Notes under the pieces: model-generated | Told to the model about the DNA's origin: nothing | The model's database searches: none | What the model saw: only the letters and a program-made list of their open reading frames with translations | Program-made: the position numbers and the translations under genes | Assembly: GCA_964355045.1 (NCBI GenBank) | Contig: CAYHCM010000096.1 | Coordinates: 1 to 14,609 of the forward strand | DNA length: 14,609 bases | DNA from: JABWCE01 sp964355045 | GTDB taxonomy: Bacteria; Bacteroidota; Bacteroidia; NS11-12g; UBA9320 | Reading direction: 5' to 3' | In this document: positions 6,515 through 12,816 of the stretch, in pieces | Layout of the letters: each line of letters begins with the position of its first letter | Numbering within the stretch: position 1 is the stretch's first letter

Positions 6515-7096
6515 TTACCGGAGAGTCAAGGCTTTCTCCTCAATCATCCGGCGCAGATTGTGAAGAGCATATCGCATACGGCCTAAAGCGGTGTTAATAC
6601 TAACCTGAGTAATATCAGAAATTTCCTTAAAGCTCAAATCAGCATAATGACGCAAAACCAAAACCTCCTGCTGTTCCTGCGGTAATAATTTTATAAGTTC
6701 TCTTACCTTTGCCTCTTTTTGATTTTGAATAATTTCTTCTTCACGGTTCACATCATAAATTGGCAAATTTTTAAAAATGTCCTCTCCGTTTTCTCCTGTT
6801 ATTGTAGGCATTTTACTTTTACGTCGGAAATAATCAATGGATAAATTTCGCGCAATGGTAATAACCCACGGGAGATATTTGCCCTCTTCGGTGTATTTTT
6901 CAGATTTTACCGTTTTAATAACTTTGATAAAAGTTTCCTGAAAAATATCTTCAGCTATGTATCTGTCGTTTACAATCAGATAAATAGTAGTAAATACTTT
7001 CGATTTGTACCTTTTGAGTAACATTTCAAAACACGCTTCATTACCATTACGGTAATTGTGAATCAGTTGTTGATCGGAAATTTGATAATTTTTCAT
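6515..7096 (-). CDS. ECF-type RNA polymerase sigma factor
   Basis: This 193-aa sigma-70 family protein has only regions 2 and 4. Region 2 spans about 10-93, with DQQLIHNYRNGNEACFEMLLKRY, the core-binding RYIAEDIFQETFIKV and the -10 contact helix LPWVITIARNLSIDYFRR. Region 4 spans about 130-183, with LIKLLPQEQQEVLVLRHY and the helix-turn-helix LSFKEISDITQVSINTALG followed by RMRYALHNLR. It directs RNA polymerase to a target set that cannot be read from this window. The general RpoE-like type fits better than FecI, since no FecR is adjacent. The start is the first ATG in the frame. The next gene on the strand is the small acidic protein, a common arrangement for a sigma and its regulator. A possible -7 box, TAATTTTG at 7244-7237, is about 140 bases upstream. 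Confidence 0.95.
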   Translation of the reverse strand: MKNYQISDQQLIHNYRNGNEACFEMLLKRYKSKVFTTIYLIVNDRYIAEDIFQETFIKVIKTVKSEKYTEEGKYLPWVITIARNLSIDYFRRKSKMPTITGENGEDIFKNLPIYDVNREEEIIQNQKEAKVRELIKLLPQEQQEVLVLRHYADLSFKEISDITQVSINTALGRMRYALHNLRRMIEEKALTLR

Positions 7097-7405
7097 AATA
7101 CCTAACTTTTGTTAAAACGTAATAAAATCCTATAGCCTGTCTAAATTTTTTGGATAAGATTTTGAGTAAAGATATTACGTATAAGCGGTATATGTTTTTG
7201 AAATCGAGTGCTAATAACGACATAATTATTAGAATACAAAATTATATTTTTAAAATTTTATCGAAACTTGCTTTTTTTTGTTTGTAATTTTATTTCAATC
7301 TTATTGTTTACAGGCAATTTGGCATATTGTCAGATTTGTGTCATTAGAAAAATTAATTATTTTTTGTCAGCTAATAAGTTAAAAAAATTAGTTTTGAACC
7401 ACAGG
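7097..7405. promoter_or_regulatory. divergent intergenic region
   Basis: This 309-bp A/T-rich gap lies between the ECF sigma gene (-) and the secreted protein gene (+). It holds a minus-strand TAATTTTG (7244-7237), a minus-strand TATCTTTA with one mismatch (about 7175-7168), and the plus-strand TAGTTTTG at 7389-7396. A plus-strand open frame starting at 7268 extends through most of it in phase with the downstream gene, but it is better read as leader sequence (see that gene). No inverted repeat or riboswitch-like fold was seen. Confidence 0.45.
7364..7396 (+). promoter_or_regulatory. promoter of the secreted protein gene
   Basis: TAGTTTTG at 7389-7396 matches TAnnTTTG exactly, with TTG at 7364-7366 upstream; the 22-base spacer is a little longer than the usual 17-20. 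The ATG at 7406 follows nine bases after the box. Its place inside the extended open frame supports the later start codon. Confidence 0.5.
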
Positions 7406-8797
7406 ATGATAAACACATTAATAAAAACAGTATTTTTTTTAGCTCTTAGTAATATTTTTAGTTTTATAGCAGCTCAAAGTCTTATAATTCCAACCTCAGA
7501 AACAAAGCAAAAAGTTGTAGCCTTAATTGATTTACACCAACACGGGCAGCTTTTGGTTTCACAAAAAGATAACGAAAACACCTTATACCTTGTATTAATT
7601 GATAATACATTAAAGCAACAATGGGAAGTTAGTTATCCATTTGAGGATGGTAATGGAAAAAAGGCAGCCAATTTTTTTACATTCTTGCATGATTCAACCA
7701 CCCTTTATATTACCAACCAAAATAAGCAGAATTATGTAGGGCAAATAGATATTGAATCGGGAGATATGATTTATGAACAGGTTATTGAACGAACATCCGA
7801 TTTGCGACAAGGCGATTTTTATATTTCGAAAGATAAACTGATTCAGGCCAATACCGAAGGAAATTTATTAAGACTTCAAAAAATTAAAAATAATACCCTT
7901 GTCACAGTTGGCGAAATATTACCAAGAAGCTCTAATGAGGCCGTAAAGAATACCTCAGTTCAAATAATAAAAATAAGCGATGATACCGTGTTTGCATATC
8001 AATCATTGCCTGATTACAATCACCGCCGCTTGAATATAATCATGTATAAGTTTGGACTACATGGAAAATTAATTGATTCCGCTCATAATACACTGGAGTT
8101 AACCCGATATGCATTTGCATTTAACTCCACTATGGACCTGAACTGCCAGTTTATATTTGATTATAAAAACAGGATTTATATGTTTGGAAACCTTGCCCCA
8201 AAATTATCAGATAAATTTGGGCAGTTTCCGGCAAGCGATGAATCACGGGGGTTTTGGTGGGCTTCATTTGATGAATCCATGCACACCCAAAATTTCAACT
8301 TTTATCCTTTTACTTTTATTTATCAAAAAAATGAAGACATAGTATTTGGACAACAAAAATATTGGGGCGTAAAAGCTGACGGTGACAGCGGTTTCTTTTT
8401 GAATATGAATTTAATTCCAGGAGGTATTTATACCGGAAACCTTACCTGTTATATAAACAAACGCGGTGAACTGAAAGGATTAACCAATAACGATAACAAA
8501 GATAATATTATGCGTTGCAATCCTATATTTTCGAGACAGTATATAAGAAACTCGGATGTATTGGTCGTAAACGATGAATGGAATTTTTATTCAACACATC
8601 ATTTTGGAAAATTAAATTATTATCCGGCCTTTCATTCCAAATATACCAAAGCCATTATTGAACGGGCAAATAAATACCCGGACGAATCCGAAAAATCAGA
8701 ATTGGCCTATACTATATTATATAAGGATGGATTTGCAATTATAGCCGAATATTATTATAAGAAGAAAAAGGAGGTGAGGTTTGAGATTGTGAGGTAG
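7406..8797 (+). CDS. secreted protein of unknown function
   Basis: I do not recognise this 463-aa protein. From the ATG at 7406 it starts with a signal peptide (MINTLIKTVFFLALSNIFSF, then IAAQ, cleavage likely after AAQ). The mature chain is mostly short strands with alternating hydrophobic residues and polar turns (LLVSQKDNENTLYLVLIDN, TTLYITNQNKQNYVGQIDIE, QFIFDYKNRIYMFGN, DGFAIIAEYYY). Repeated patterns of an aliphatic strand, D/N turn and strand suggest a beta-propeller-like fold. No catalytic or metal motif stands out and there is no type IX sorting domain. The C-terminus is basic (KKKKEVRFEIVR). An in-frame start at 7268 would place 46 residues, including another hydrophobic stretch, before the signal peptide, so it is rejected. 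It diverges from the sigma gene and might be a target of it, but nothing in the sequence shows this. Confidence 0.75.
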   Translation: MINTLIKTVFFLALSNIFSFIAAQSLIIPTSETKQKVVALIDLHQHGQLLVSQKDNENTLYLVLIDNTLKQQWEVSYPFEDGNGKKAANFFTFLHDSTTLYITNQNKQNYVGQIDIESGDMIYEQVIERTSDLRQGDFYISKDKLIQANTEGNLLRLQKIKNNTLVTVGEILPRSSNEAVKNTSVQIIKISDDTVFAYQSLPDYNHRRLNIIMYKFGLHGKLIDSAHNTLELTRYAFAFNSTMDLNCQFIFDYKNRIYMFGNLAPKLSDKFGQFPASDESRGFWWASFDESMHTQNFNFYPFTFIYQKNEDIVFGQQKYWGVKADGDSGFFLNMNLIPGGIYTGNLTCYINKRGELKGLTNNDNKDNIMRCNPIFSRQYIRNSDVLVVNDEWNFYSTHHFGKLNYYPAFHSKYTKAIIERANKYPDESEKSELAYTILYKDGFAIIAEYYYKKKKEVRFEIVR

Positions 8798-8879
8798 AGG
8801 GTAGATAGGAAAATTGAGCAAGGACCGCTGGGCTTAACCTCGCTCCGGAATTGAGGAAAAGGGCGATGAAAAAGAATTC

Positions 8880-9746
8880 TTAAAATAGTCGAATCGGACG
8901 GAAGCACATTTTAACCTTATATACTTGAGGCCCAAGTGATATTGGCCATGTTGAAAATTTTTCATCGTTATACCAATATAAAATGGGTCCCTGTTCTTCA
9001 GAGAAAGGATTATATATAAAATGGGAAGAAGTCAAGTACAATCTATCAAGTTTGAAATTGCCAACAAGTTTCCAGTTTGAAGAAATTAAATAAAATTCAT
9101 ATCCGGATGGCAAATACCAGTCATCGTATCCGTCTATTACAAGATCATAACAGATACGTGCCGCCGTTTGCTCTAAACCAAATTTTTTAACACTGTTCTC
9201 TGTATTTTCCTTGCCAGCTCCATAATAATTATAAATATCACCACCCCAAATGGCTGTATCGTTTGGGTTATATGGAGCTAACACAATTCCATGAATTTGC
9301 CCGGAATCTATGGTTGGAAGGATATAACCTATAATGCCTCCTCCATAAAGGTCACCAACGATTAAGTGGGCTGGGTTAGTTACTGAAAGCTCGTTTCCAT
9401 AAAAGACCCCCGAATTAGTAACTGCAAATACCCTTACATAATATTTGGTGCCTTTCTTTAAATCAGGAAGCTGACAAGTAAAATAGGATGTATCTACATT
9501 ATTTAAGGTTTTATTTTTATCAATTGTCGGGTTTTGAAGTGTATCCCAGCAAATTCCCTTTTCAATTATGGGTAAATCATCATGACTAAAAACATATCCA
9601 TTACAGCTAAAGTTTCTTCCAAATTGCGTAATTGAAAGTGTTTTAATTTCAGGTTCAGGGGTTTTGGGTTCAACACAAACTTTGTCTTTACACCCTAAAA
9701 ATAGGATAAAGCATAAGAATACAAAAACTATAATTGGGAATTTCAT
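8880..9746 (-). CDS. secreted lipoprotein, FN3-like plus DUF1566-like
   Basis: This 288-aa lipoprotein has the signal MKFPIIVFVFLCFILFLGC, with Cys19 as the lipid site. Residues about 35-125 resemble the fibronectin-III-like domain of Bacteroidota surface proteins (EKGICWDTLQNPTIDKNKT, LPDLKKGTKYYVRVFAVTN, GVFYGNELS). Residues about 128-288 resemble the DUF1566/Lcl C-terminal type: GGGIIGYIL, HGIVLAP, TAARICYDLVIDGYDDWYLP with the W-Y-L-P-S-x-x-E-F core, YLTSSHF, and a final RPIRLF. Such proteins are surface-displayed with mostly unknown ligands. The gene converges with the preceding secreted protein gene (82 bp apart). Its start lies about 100 bp left of the first displaced prfC end, so it is probably the ancestral neighbour downstream of prfC. 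A TACGTTTA box with one mismatch lies at 9762-9755. Confidence 0.82.
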   Translation of the reverse strand: MKFPIIVFVFLCFILFLGCKDKVCVEPKTPEPEIKTLSITQFGRNFSCNGYVFSHDDLPIIEKGICWDTLQNPTIDKNKTLNNVDTSYFTCQLPDLKKGTKYYVRVFAVTNSGVFYGNELSVTNPAHLIVGDLYGGGIIGYILPTIDSGQIHGIVLAPYNPNDTAIWGGDIYNYYGAGKENTENSVKKFGLEQTAARICYDLVIDGYDDWYLPSGYEFYLISSNWKLVGNFKLDRLYLTSSHFIYNPFSEEQGPILYWYNDEKFSTWPISLGPQVYKVKMCFRPIRLF

Positions 9747-9850
9747 TAACTAAATAAACGTAAAGGAATAGAAAAAATTGCTCAGTGCCATTCCTAAGAG
9801 CTGATTCGTGTCTTCATAAATGCAGAACTATGTACATCAAAAAAAATATA

Positions 9851-9925
9851 TTTACACCGCCACCTCCAATTTAAAATCACTCGTTTCACGAAACTTAATA
9901 TCCGGATTATTGCTTTTGGCCATTT
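9851..9925 (-). pseudogene. displaced prfC 3' end, copy 1
   Basis: These 75 bp differ from the resident prfC end (12816-12890) at seven positions. Read on the minus strand they give 23 in-frame codons and a stop: MAKSNNPDIKF followed by RETSDFKLEVAV, against MAKSNNPEIIF followed by HETSDFKLEVAV in the resident gene. Three of the seven changes are silent. Similarity ends sharply just before the ATG codon of this fragment on one side and one base past the stop on the other. The fragment is not a gene by itself; it is the outermost displaced end and may be the original end of this chromosome's prfC. The 12-mer CTGATTCGTGTC lies further left at 9801-9812, as it also does beyond the resident stop. 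Confidence 0.85.
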
Positions 9926-9950
9926 TATTAAAAACGAATACAAAAATTGT

Positions 9951-9958
9951 TAATTTTG
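9951..9958 (+). promoter_or_regulatory. -7 element of the nucleotidyltransferase gene
   Basis: TAATTTTG matches TAnnTTTG exactly and ends four bases before the ATG at 9963, so the message would be leaderless or nearly so. No TTG is present at the standard spacing upstream. The box lies 25 bases beyond the edge of the displaced prfC end and belongs to the inserted module. Confidence 0.5.
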
Positions 9959-9962
9959 AGAT

Positions 9963-10442
9963 ATGCTAAATTTTGATTCAAATGGACTATTAACTCCAAA
10001 CACTAATATTGTGGCATCAATAACCGAAATAAAATACCACTTTGTAGATGCTATTTCTTCTAAAACAAGGCTTGAAAATTTTGAAAAATATATTCGGTAT
10101 TCTGATGAACTAAAAAAACTTTTAAATGTCGTTACTCTAAAACAATGGATTAACGGCTCATTTGTAACAAAAATTAGTAATCCCGGTGATATTGATTTAG
10201 TAACTTATATTGATTTTGAATTGCGATTAAAGTTCCAAATTGAATTACAAAATTTTGAAGCAAAGAGAGCAAATGAATTTTATGGAGTAGATGCCTATCT
10301 ATTGACCGAATTCCCGGAAAATCATCCAAAATATTTTTTATTTCAAAGTGATAGGGCTTATTGGATAGAGAGATTTAGCCGAACAAGGCGCGACAGTGAG
10401 GGTAAAAAGAACCCTAAGGGATTTCTTGAAATAAATTATTAG
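9963..10442 (+). CDS. DUF6932-like nucleotidyltransferase-fold protein
   Basis: This 159-aa protein has the signature of the minimal nucleotidyltransferase superfamily: INGSFVTK with Gly65-Ser66, GDIDLV with Asp76 and Asp78 ten residues later, and a third acidic residue in YGVDAYLL (Asp110). The N-terminal NGLLTPNTNIVASI block and the C-terminal block (YWIERFSRTRRD then KKNPKGFLEI) match the layout I know for the DUF6932 family, which occurs in accessory regions. All metal-binding residues are present, so it may transfer a nucleotide to a protein, RNA or small molecule; the target is unknown. It is followed after nine bases by a 99-aa helical protein on the same strand, giving a two-gene module between two displaced prfC ends. 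A toxin-antitoxin or defence role is inference from position and fold. Confidence 0.75.
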   Translation: MLNFDSNGLLTPNTNIVASITEIKYHFVDAISSKTRLENFEKYIRYSDELKKLLNVVTLKQWINGSFVTKISNPGDIDLVTYIDFELRLKFQIELQNFEAKRANEFYGVDAYLLTEFPENHPKYFLFQSDRAYWIERFSRTRRDSEGKKNPKGFLEINY

Positions 10443-10447
10443 CTTTG
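10440..10447 (+). promoter_or_regulatory. -7-like element between the two module genes
   Basis: TAGCTTTG matches TAnnTTTG and its first three bases are the stop codon of the nucleotidyltransferase gene. It ends four bases before the ATG at 10452, the same distance as the box ahead of the first gene. No TTG lies at the standard spacing. It could give the second gene its own message; chance is possible for so short a motif. Confidence 0.35.
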
Positions 10448-10451
10448 CATA

Positions 10452-10751
10452 ATGAATGATGCAAAAAAATATAAGCTAATGGACTTAATAGAAGATATTA
10501 AAGAAGTTGATGCAATGATTAAACTTCATTCATCTGATAGTTCAGCAATGATGCTTGAGCAATACAGGTATAAGAAGGATAAGCTAATCAGTTATTTAAT
10601 TGATGATTTAGTTGAACCTGAATTAAGGTCGGCTAAAAGTATGTTCATTATTAAAATTGTAATTGAAAAATTTTACCCAAACCTATTAAATGAGGCCAAG
10701 GCAGATATCAATAACGAATACCTTAACGAATTGGAAGCTATTTTAGTTTAA
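10452..10751 (+). CDS. small helical protein, partner of the NTase gene
   Basis: I do not recognise this 99-aa protein. It is charged and predicted almost wholly helical: a first amphipathic helix (KKYKLMDLIEDIKEVDAMIKL), a second with a heptad-like pattern (SAMMLEQYRYKKDKLISYLI), and a third hydrophobic-amphipathic helix (SAKSMFIIKIVIEKFY) before an acidic tail (NEYLNELEAILV). There is no signal peptide, no helix-turn-helix I can support, and no R-x4-6-H motif, so it is not an evident HEPN partner. The ATG at 10452 is nine bases after the NTase stop, and the pair would be co-transcribed or driven by the box at 10440-10447. Two-helix coiled-coil proteins of this size often bind the enzyme encoded next to them; that is inference. 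Confidence 0.7.
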   Translation: MNDAKKYKLMDLIEDIKEVDAMIKLHSSDSSAMMLEQYRYKKDKLISYLIDDLVEPELRSAKSMFIIKIVIEKFYPNLLNEAKADINNEYLNELEAILV

Positions 10752-10784
10752 AATGAATTAAGCTTTCACTCCACCCTCGGAACA

Positions 10785-10895
10785 TTTACACCGCCACTTC
10801 CAATTTAAAATCACTCGTTTCATGTAACATAATATCAGGATTATTGCTTTTGCCATTTGCAATGCAAAGGCCGTTTGGGTTAATATCACCGATTT
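10785..10895 (-). pseudogene. displaced prfC 3' end, copy 2 (frameshifted)
   Basis: These 111 bp match 12816-12927 of the resident prfC, about 36 codons. The part before the frameshift reads TQTAFALQMAK, against AQTAFVLQMAK in the resident protein. A single G is missing in the run TTTTGGCC (here TTTTGCC at 10849-10855), which throws the rest out of frame. Restoring the base gives SNNPDIMLHETSDFKLEVAV and the stop. It shares NPDI with copy 1, while the resident has NPEI, so the two displaced copies look closer to each other than to the resident gene. Similarity stops at about residue 494 of prfC. A 60-codon open frame at 10758-10940 is just this remnant read in its broken frame. Confidence 0.85.
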
Positions 10896-11023
10896 ACTCC
10901 GCTGATTTACCTTGCGTAAGACGAGAACTCGGTTGCGCAAATGTATAGTAGTTCGTTGTAATTTCTCCGAGACGCCAAGCTAAGCAAGGGTGACCCTGCG
11001 TTTGGGAAAATGGGGAGTGTGTA
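10896..11023. other. right flank of copy 2, no gene
   Basis: These 128 bp lie between the displaced prfC end and the stop of the type IX secreted protein. They contain TTGCGTAA and TTGCGCAA, two nearly identical short palindromic words about 21 bases apart, and no terminator hairpin that I can support. The sequence does not continue the prfC homology. Confidence 0.4.
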
Positions 11024-12466
11024 TCACTCTTTCAAAAATTTTCCATTAAAAATATTTTCCTTAGTAATAATCCTGAAATAATAATTTCCGGAAGCAAGCC
11101 TACCAATGGATATATTAAATTCATTTGAATGGATATCTTCTATATGCATAATCTCTTTCCCCTGAATATCCGTAATTACCACAACGGCATCGAAAATACT
11201 TACAGACCTGGAAATCTTGAATTCCAGCAATCCGTTTGATGGGTTAGGATTACAAACAACCTTTGGAGTTTGGCTAATGCCTGAACCACTATTTGTTAAA
11301 TTAATAACAATTGTGCAAGAATCGCGGTTACCGGCCTTGTCTGATACTACAAGTTTTAATTTCATGCCATTCACTAAATGCAGCCTTCCAATAAAAAATG
11401 AACCCGATGTGTCAATATCTGTAGAACCAATGAGTAAACTGTCATTAAGAATCAACGCTGCATTTACATATCCTGAGATGTTCAAATAAGCATCAGTTAT
11501 AGTTCCTGACTTGCCGCTGATGGACGTGTCGTTTACAATTAACGAACCGCAGTTTATCGTGGGTGCAGTTGCATCTATTGGCAATACCGACAACACCATT
11601 GCCCCTAATTGCGCGTCAATCAATTGCCCGTTCTGTGCCAGGATTCGTGAAGCAGTATCAACGTTTAACAGGTATCCGTTATACGGCGCATTTCCCAAAG
11701 CCCTTATAGTATAAGAGGCAAAGGGAACCGGATTGGCAATGACCATGGAATTATTGAGTTGAGCCCTTAACCTTATTTGTCCCGGTATAGTAGTGTCAAT
11801 ACTAGCACTTGTGCATTGGGCCAGAAATGCCGAAGTGAATGCAACATTCGAACCTTTAAGCGCCGAAGGATCCTGTTTTATCAGGATATTTATATATTTA
11901 ACTCCAATCACAGGGCTTGCAATAGTAAGGTTAACAGGGGTATTCTCGTTCCGGTGAGTTGAATTTGATTGGGGAATAACATAGCAGAGGGCTCCGGTTG
12001 GTTTCTTACAATTTACTTCAACTTTTGAAGAGCTAAATTCATTGGAAATGGTACCGATACCGGCAAAAATCTTGTGGGGACTTTGACCCATTGCAACTTC
12101 TCCCCCGCCTGAGAAATCGCATTTACCCGGCGGGTCCTGAATATCACATTGGATCATCATATCCACGGTGAAGCTTTGGTTACCGGCAAGCAATGGCATA
12201 TCTACCCAAACCCCTGACAACATATCGTCAGAGTGCTTGCCGTTATCCTGAAATAACCTAATCTTAAACGAGTAGCTGGATTCATCGGTAGCATCACGAA
12301 AGTAATTCACTTTTACCTGTACCATGGTTGAAGAGCCGCAATTAAGATCAATAGGACCGGGAGTTATAATAGAGATTCCGGTGATACCGCTTGCAAAACA
12401 TTTGGATTGGGGAATGAACAGATCCCCGGATACCAAAAGAAGAAAGAGATACGATTTGAGGTTCAT
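11024..12466 (-). CDS. secreted protein with type IX sorting domain
   Basis: This 480-aa secreted protein starts with a signal peptide (MNLKSYLFLLLVSGDLF, then IPQSKCFASG). Residues about 30-320 are strand-rich and contain several Cys (CGSSTMVQVKVNYF, MIQCDIQDPPGKCDF, GALCYVI). A region at about 300-390 with DATAPTINC, NISGYVN and DKAGNRDSCTI looks like an Ig-like surface repeat. The last ~75 residues are a type IX secretion sorting domain (type A): CNPNPSNGLLEFKI, VVVITDIQGKEIM, LASGNYYFRI and the basic end GKFLKE. It would be exported by PorU-type machinery encoded elsewhere. The in-frame TTG at 12535 is rejected because it lies within the promoter box TAAATTTG. The body reads visibly richer in G and C than its neighbours. 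It lies between copy 2 and the resident prfC end, on the same strand as prfC. Confidence 0.85.
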   Translation of the reverse strand: MNLKSYLFLLLVSGDLFIPQSKCFASGITGISIITPGPIDLNCGSSTMVQVKVNYFRDATDESSYSFKIRLFQDNGKHSDDMLSGVWVDMPLLAGNQSFTVDMMIQCDIQDPPGKCDFSGGGEVAMGQSPHKIFAGIGTISNEFSSSKVEVNCKKPTGALCYVIPQSNSTHRNENTPVNLTIASPVIGVKYINILIKQDPSALKGSNVAFTSAFLAQCTSASIDTTIPGQIRLRAQLNNSMVIANPVPFASYTIRALGNAPYNGYLLNVDTASRILAQNGQLIDAQLGAMVLSVLPIDATAPTINCGSLIVNDTSISGKSGTITDAYLNISGYVNAALILNDSLLIGSTDIDTSGSFFIGRLHLVNGMKLKLVVSDKAGNRDSCTIVINLTNSGSGISQTPKVVCNPNPSNGLLEFKISRSVSIFDAVVVITDIQGKEIMHIEDIHSNEFNISIGRLASGNYYFRIITKENIFNGKFLKE

Positions 12467-12532
12467 GATTGGAAAAAGTATGTCGTTAAACAAAAACGCA
12501 CCGAATTTATTTTTATAAAAGGTGATGTTTTG

Positions 12533-12540
12533 CAAATTTA
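12533..12540 (-). promoter_or_regulatory. -7 element of the type IX secreted protein gene
   Basis: Minus-strand TAAATTTG matches TAnnTTTG exactly and ends 66 bases before the ATG at 12466. The TTG at its end is also an in-frame start-like codon (12535), which explains why the open frame appears longer than the gene. No TTG is seen at the standard upstream distance. Confidence 0.45.
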
Positions 12541-12788
12541 ATTATAATAATTTAAGCTAATAAAATTAGTTTTCTTTCTGCCTCACAATCAGTAACTAAA
12601 AATACTTTTAGATTTGTTTGAACACTTTTCCTTCCCTGCTAGTCTTCCCGTCAAAGTCTTCCAAGCCGATGTCTCAAATGCAATGGCAAGTTAAAGGAAG
12701 TCGGACTCGGCGGCTAATTGACCTGAAAACTTTTATCCCATAATAAAGAAATATTTTCTGCACCAAACGCTGTATTTTAGCCTCCGCC
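12541..12788. other. intergenic region downstream of prfC
   Basis: There are 281 bp between the secreted protein promoter and the prfC stop, of which these 248 hold no supported gene, RNA or known repeat. A weak hairpin CTAAT-AAA-ATTAG followed by TTTTCTTTCT (12557-12579) could be a plus-strand terminator, although no plus-strand gene feeds it. The GC-richer stretch at about 12650-12715 was read on both strands without a recognisable product. Confidence 0.4.
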
Positions 12789-12808
12789 CTGATTCGTGTC
12801 CACGAATC
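12789..12808. repeat. hairpin just past the prfC stop
   Basis: GATTCGTG (12791-12798) and CACGAATC (12801-12808) are perfect inverted copies two bases apart, 8 bases past the prfC stop. The left arm with two extra bases (CTGATTCGTGTC, 12789-12800) also occurs at 9801-9812, left of displaced copy 1, without its right arm. It lacks a U-rich tail on the minus strand, so a terminator role is uncertain. A protein binding site or a junction of the inserted DNA is possible. Confidence 0.55.
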
Positions 12809-12816
12809 GAAAATTT

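Noticed and set aside
7268..7405. N-terminal extension of the secreted protein
   Set aside because: It would place 46 residues with another hydrophobic stretch ahead of a normal signal peptide and contains the promoter box at 7389-7396.
9851..9925. A 23-codon minigene beginning with ATG in displaced copy 1
   Set aside because: The ATG is the internal Met codon of the prfC sequence QMAKSNN; no promoter or separate role is visible.
10452..10751. HEPN toxin partner for the nucleotidyltransferase
   Set aside because: No R-x4-6-H motif is present and the protein is shorter than typical HEPN domains; kept as an unassigned partner.
10758..10940. A 60-aa minus-strand gene
   Set aside because: It is displaced prfC copy 2 read through its frameshift; residues after QMAK are out of frame.
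12467..12535. N-terminal extension of the type IX secreted protein from TTG
   Set aside because: The TTG is part of the -7 element TAAATTTG and the signal peptide starts at the ATG at 12466.
12541..12788. tRNA or other structured RNA downstream of prfC
   Set aside because: No cloverleaf, T-loop word or strong extended fold was found; only short chance pairings.
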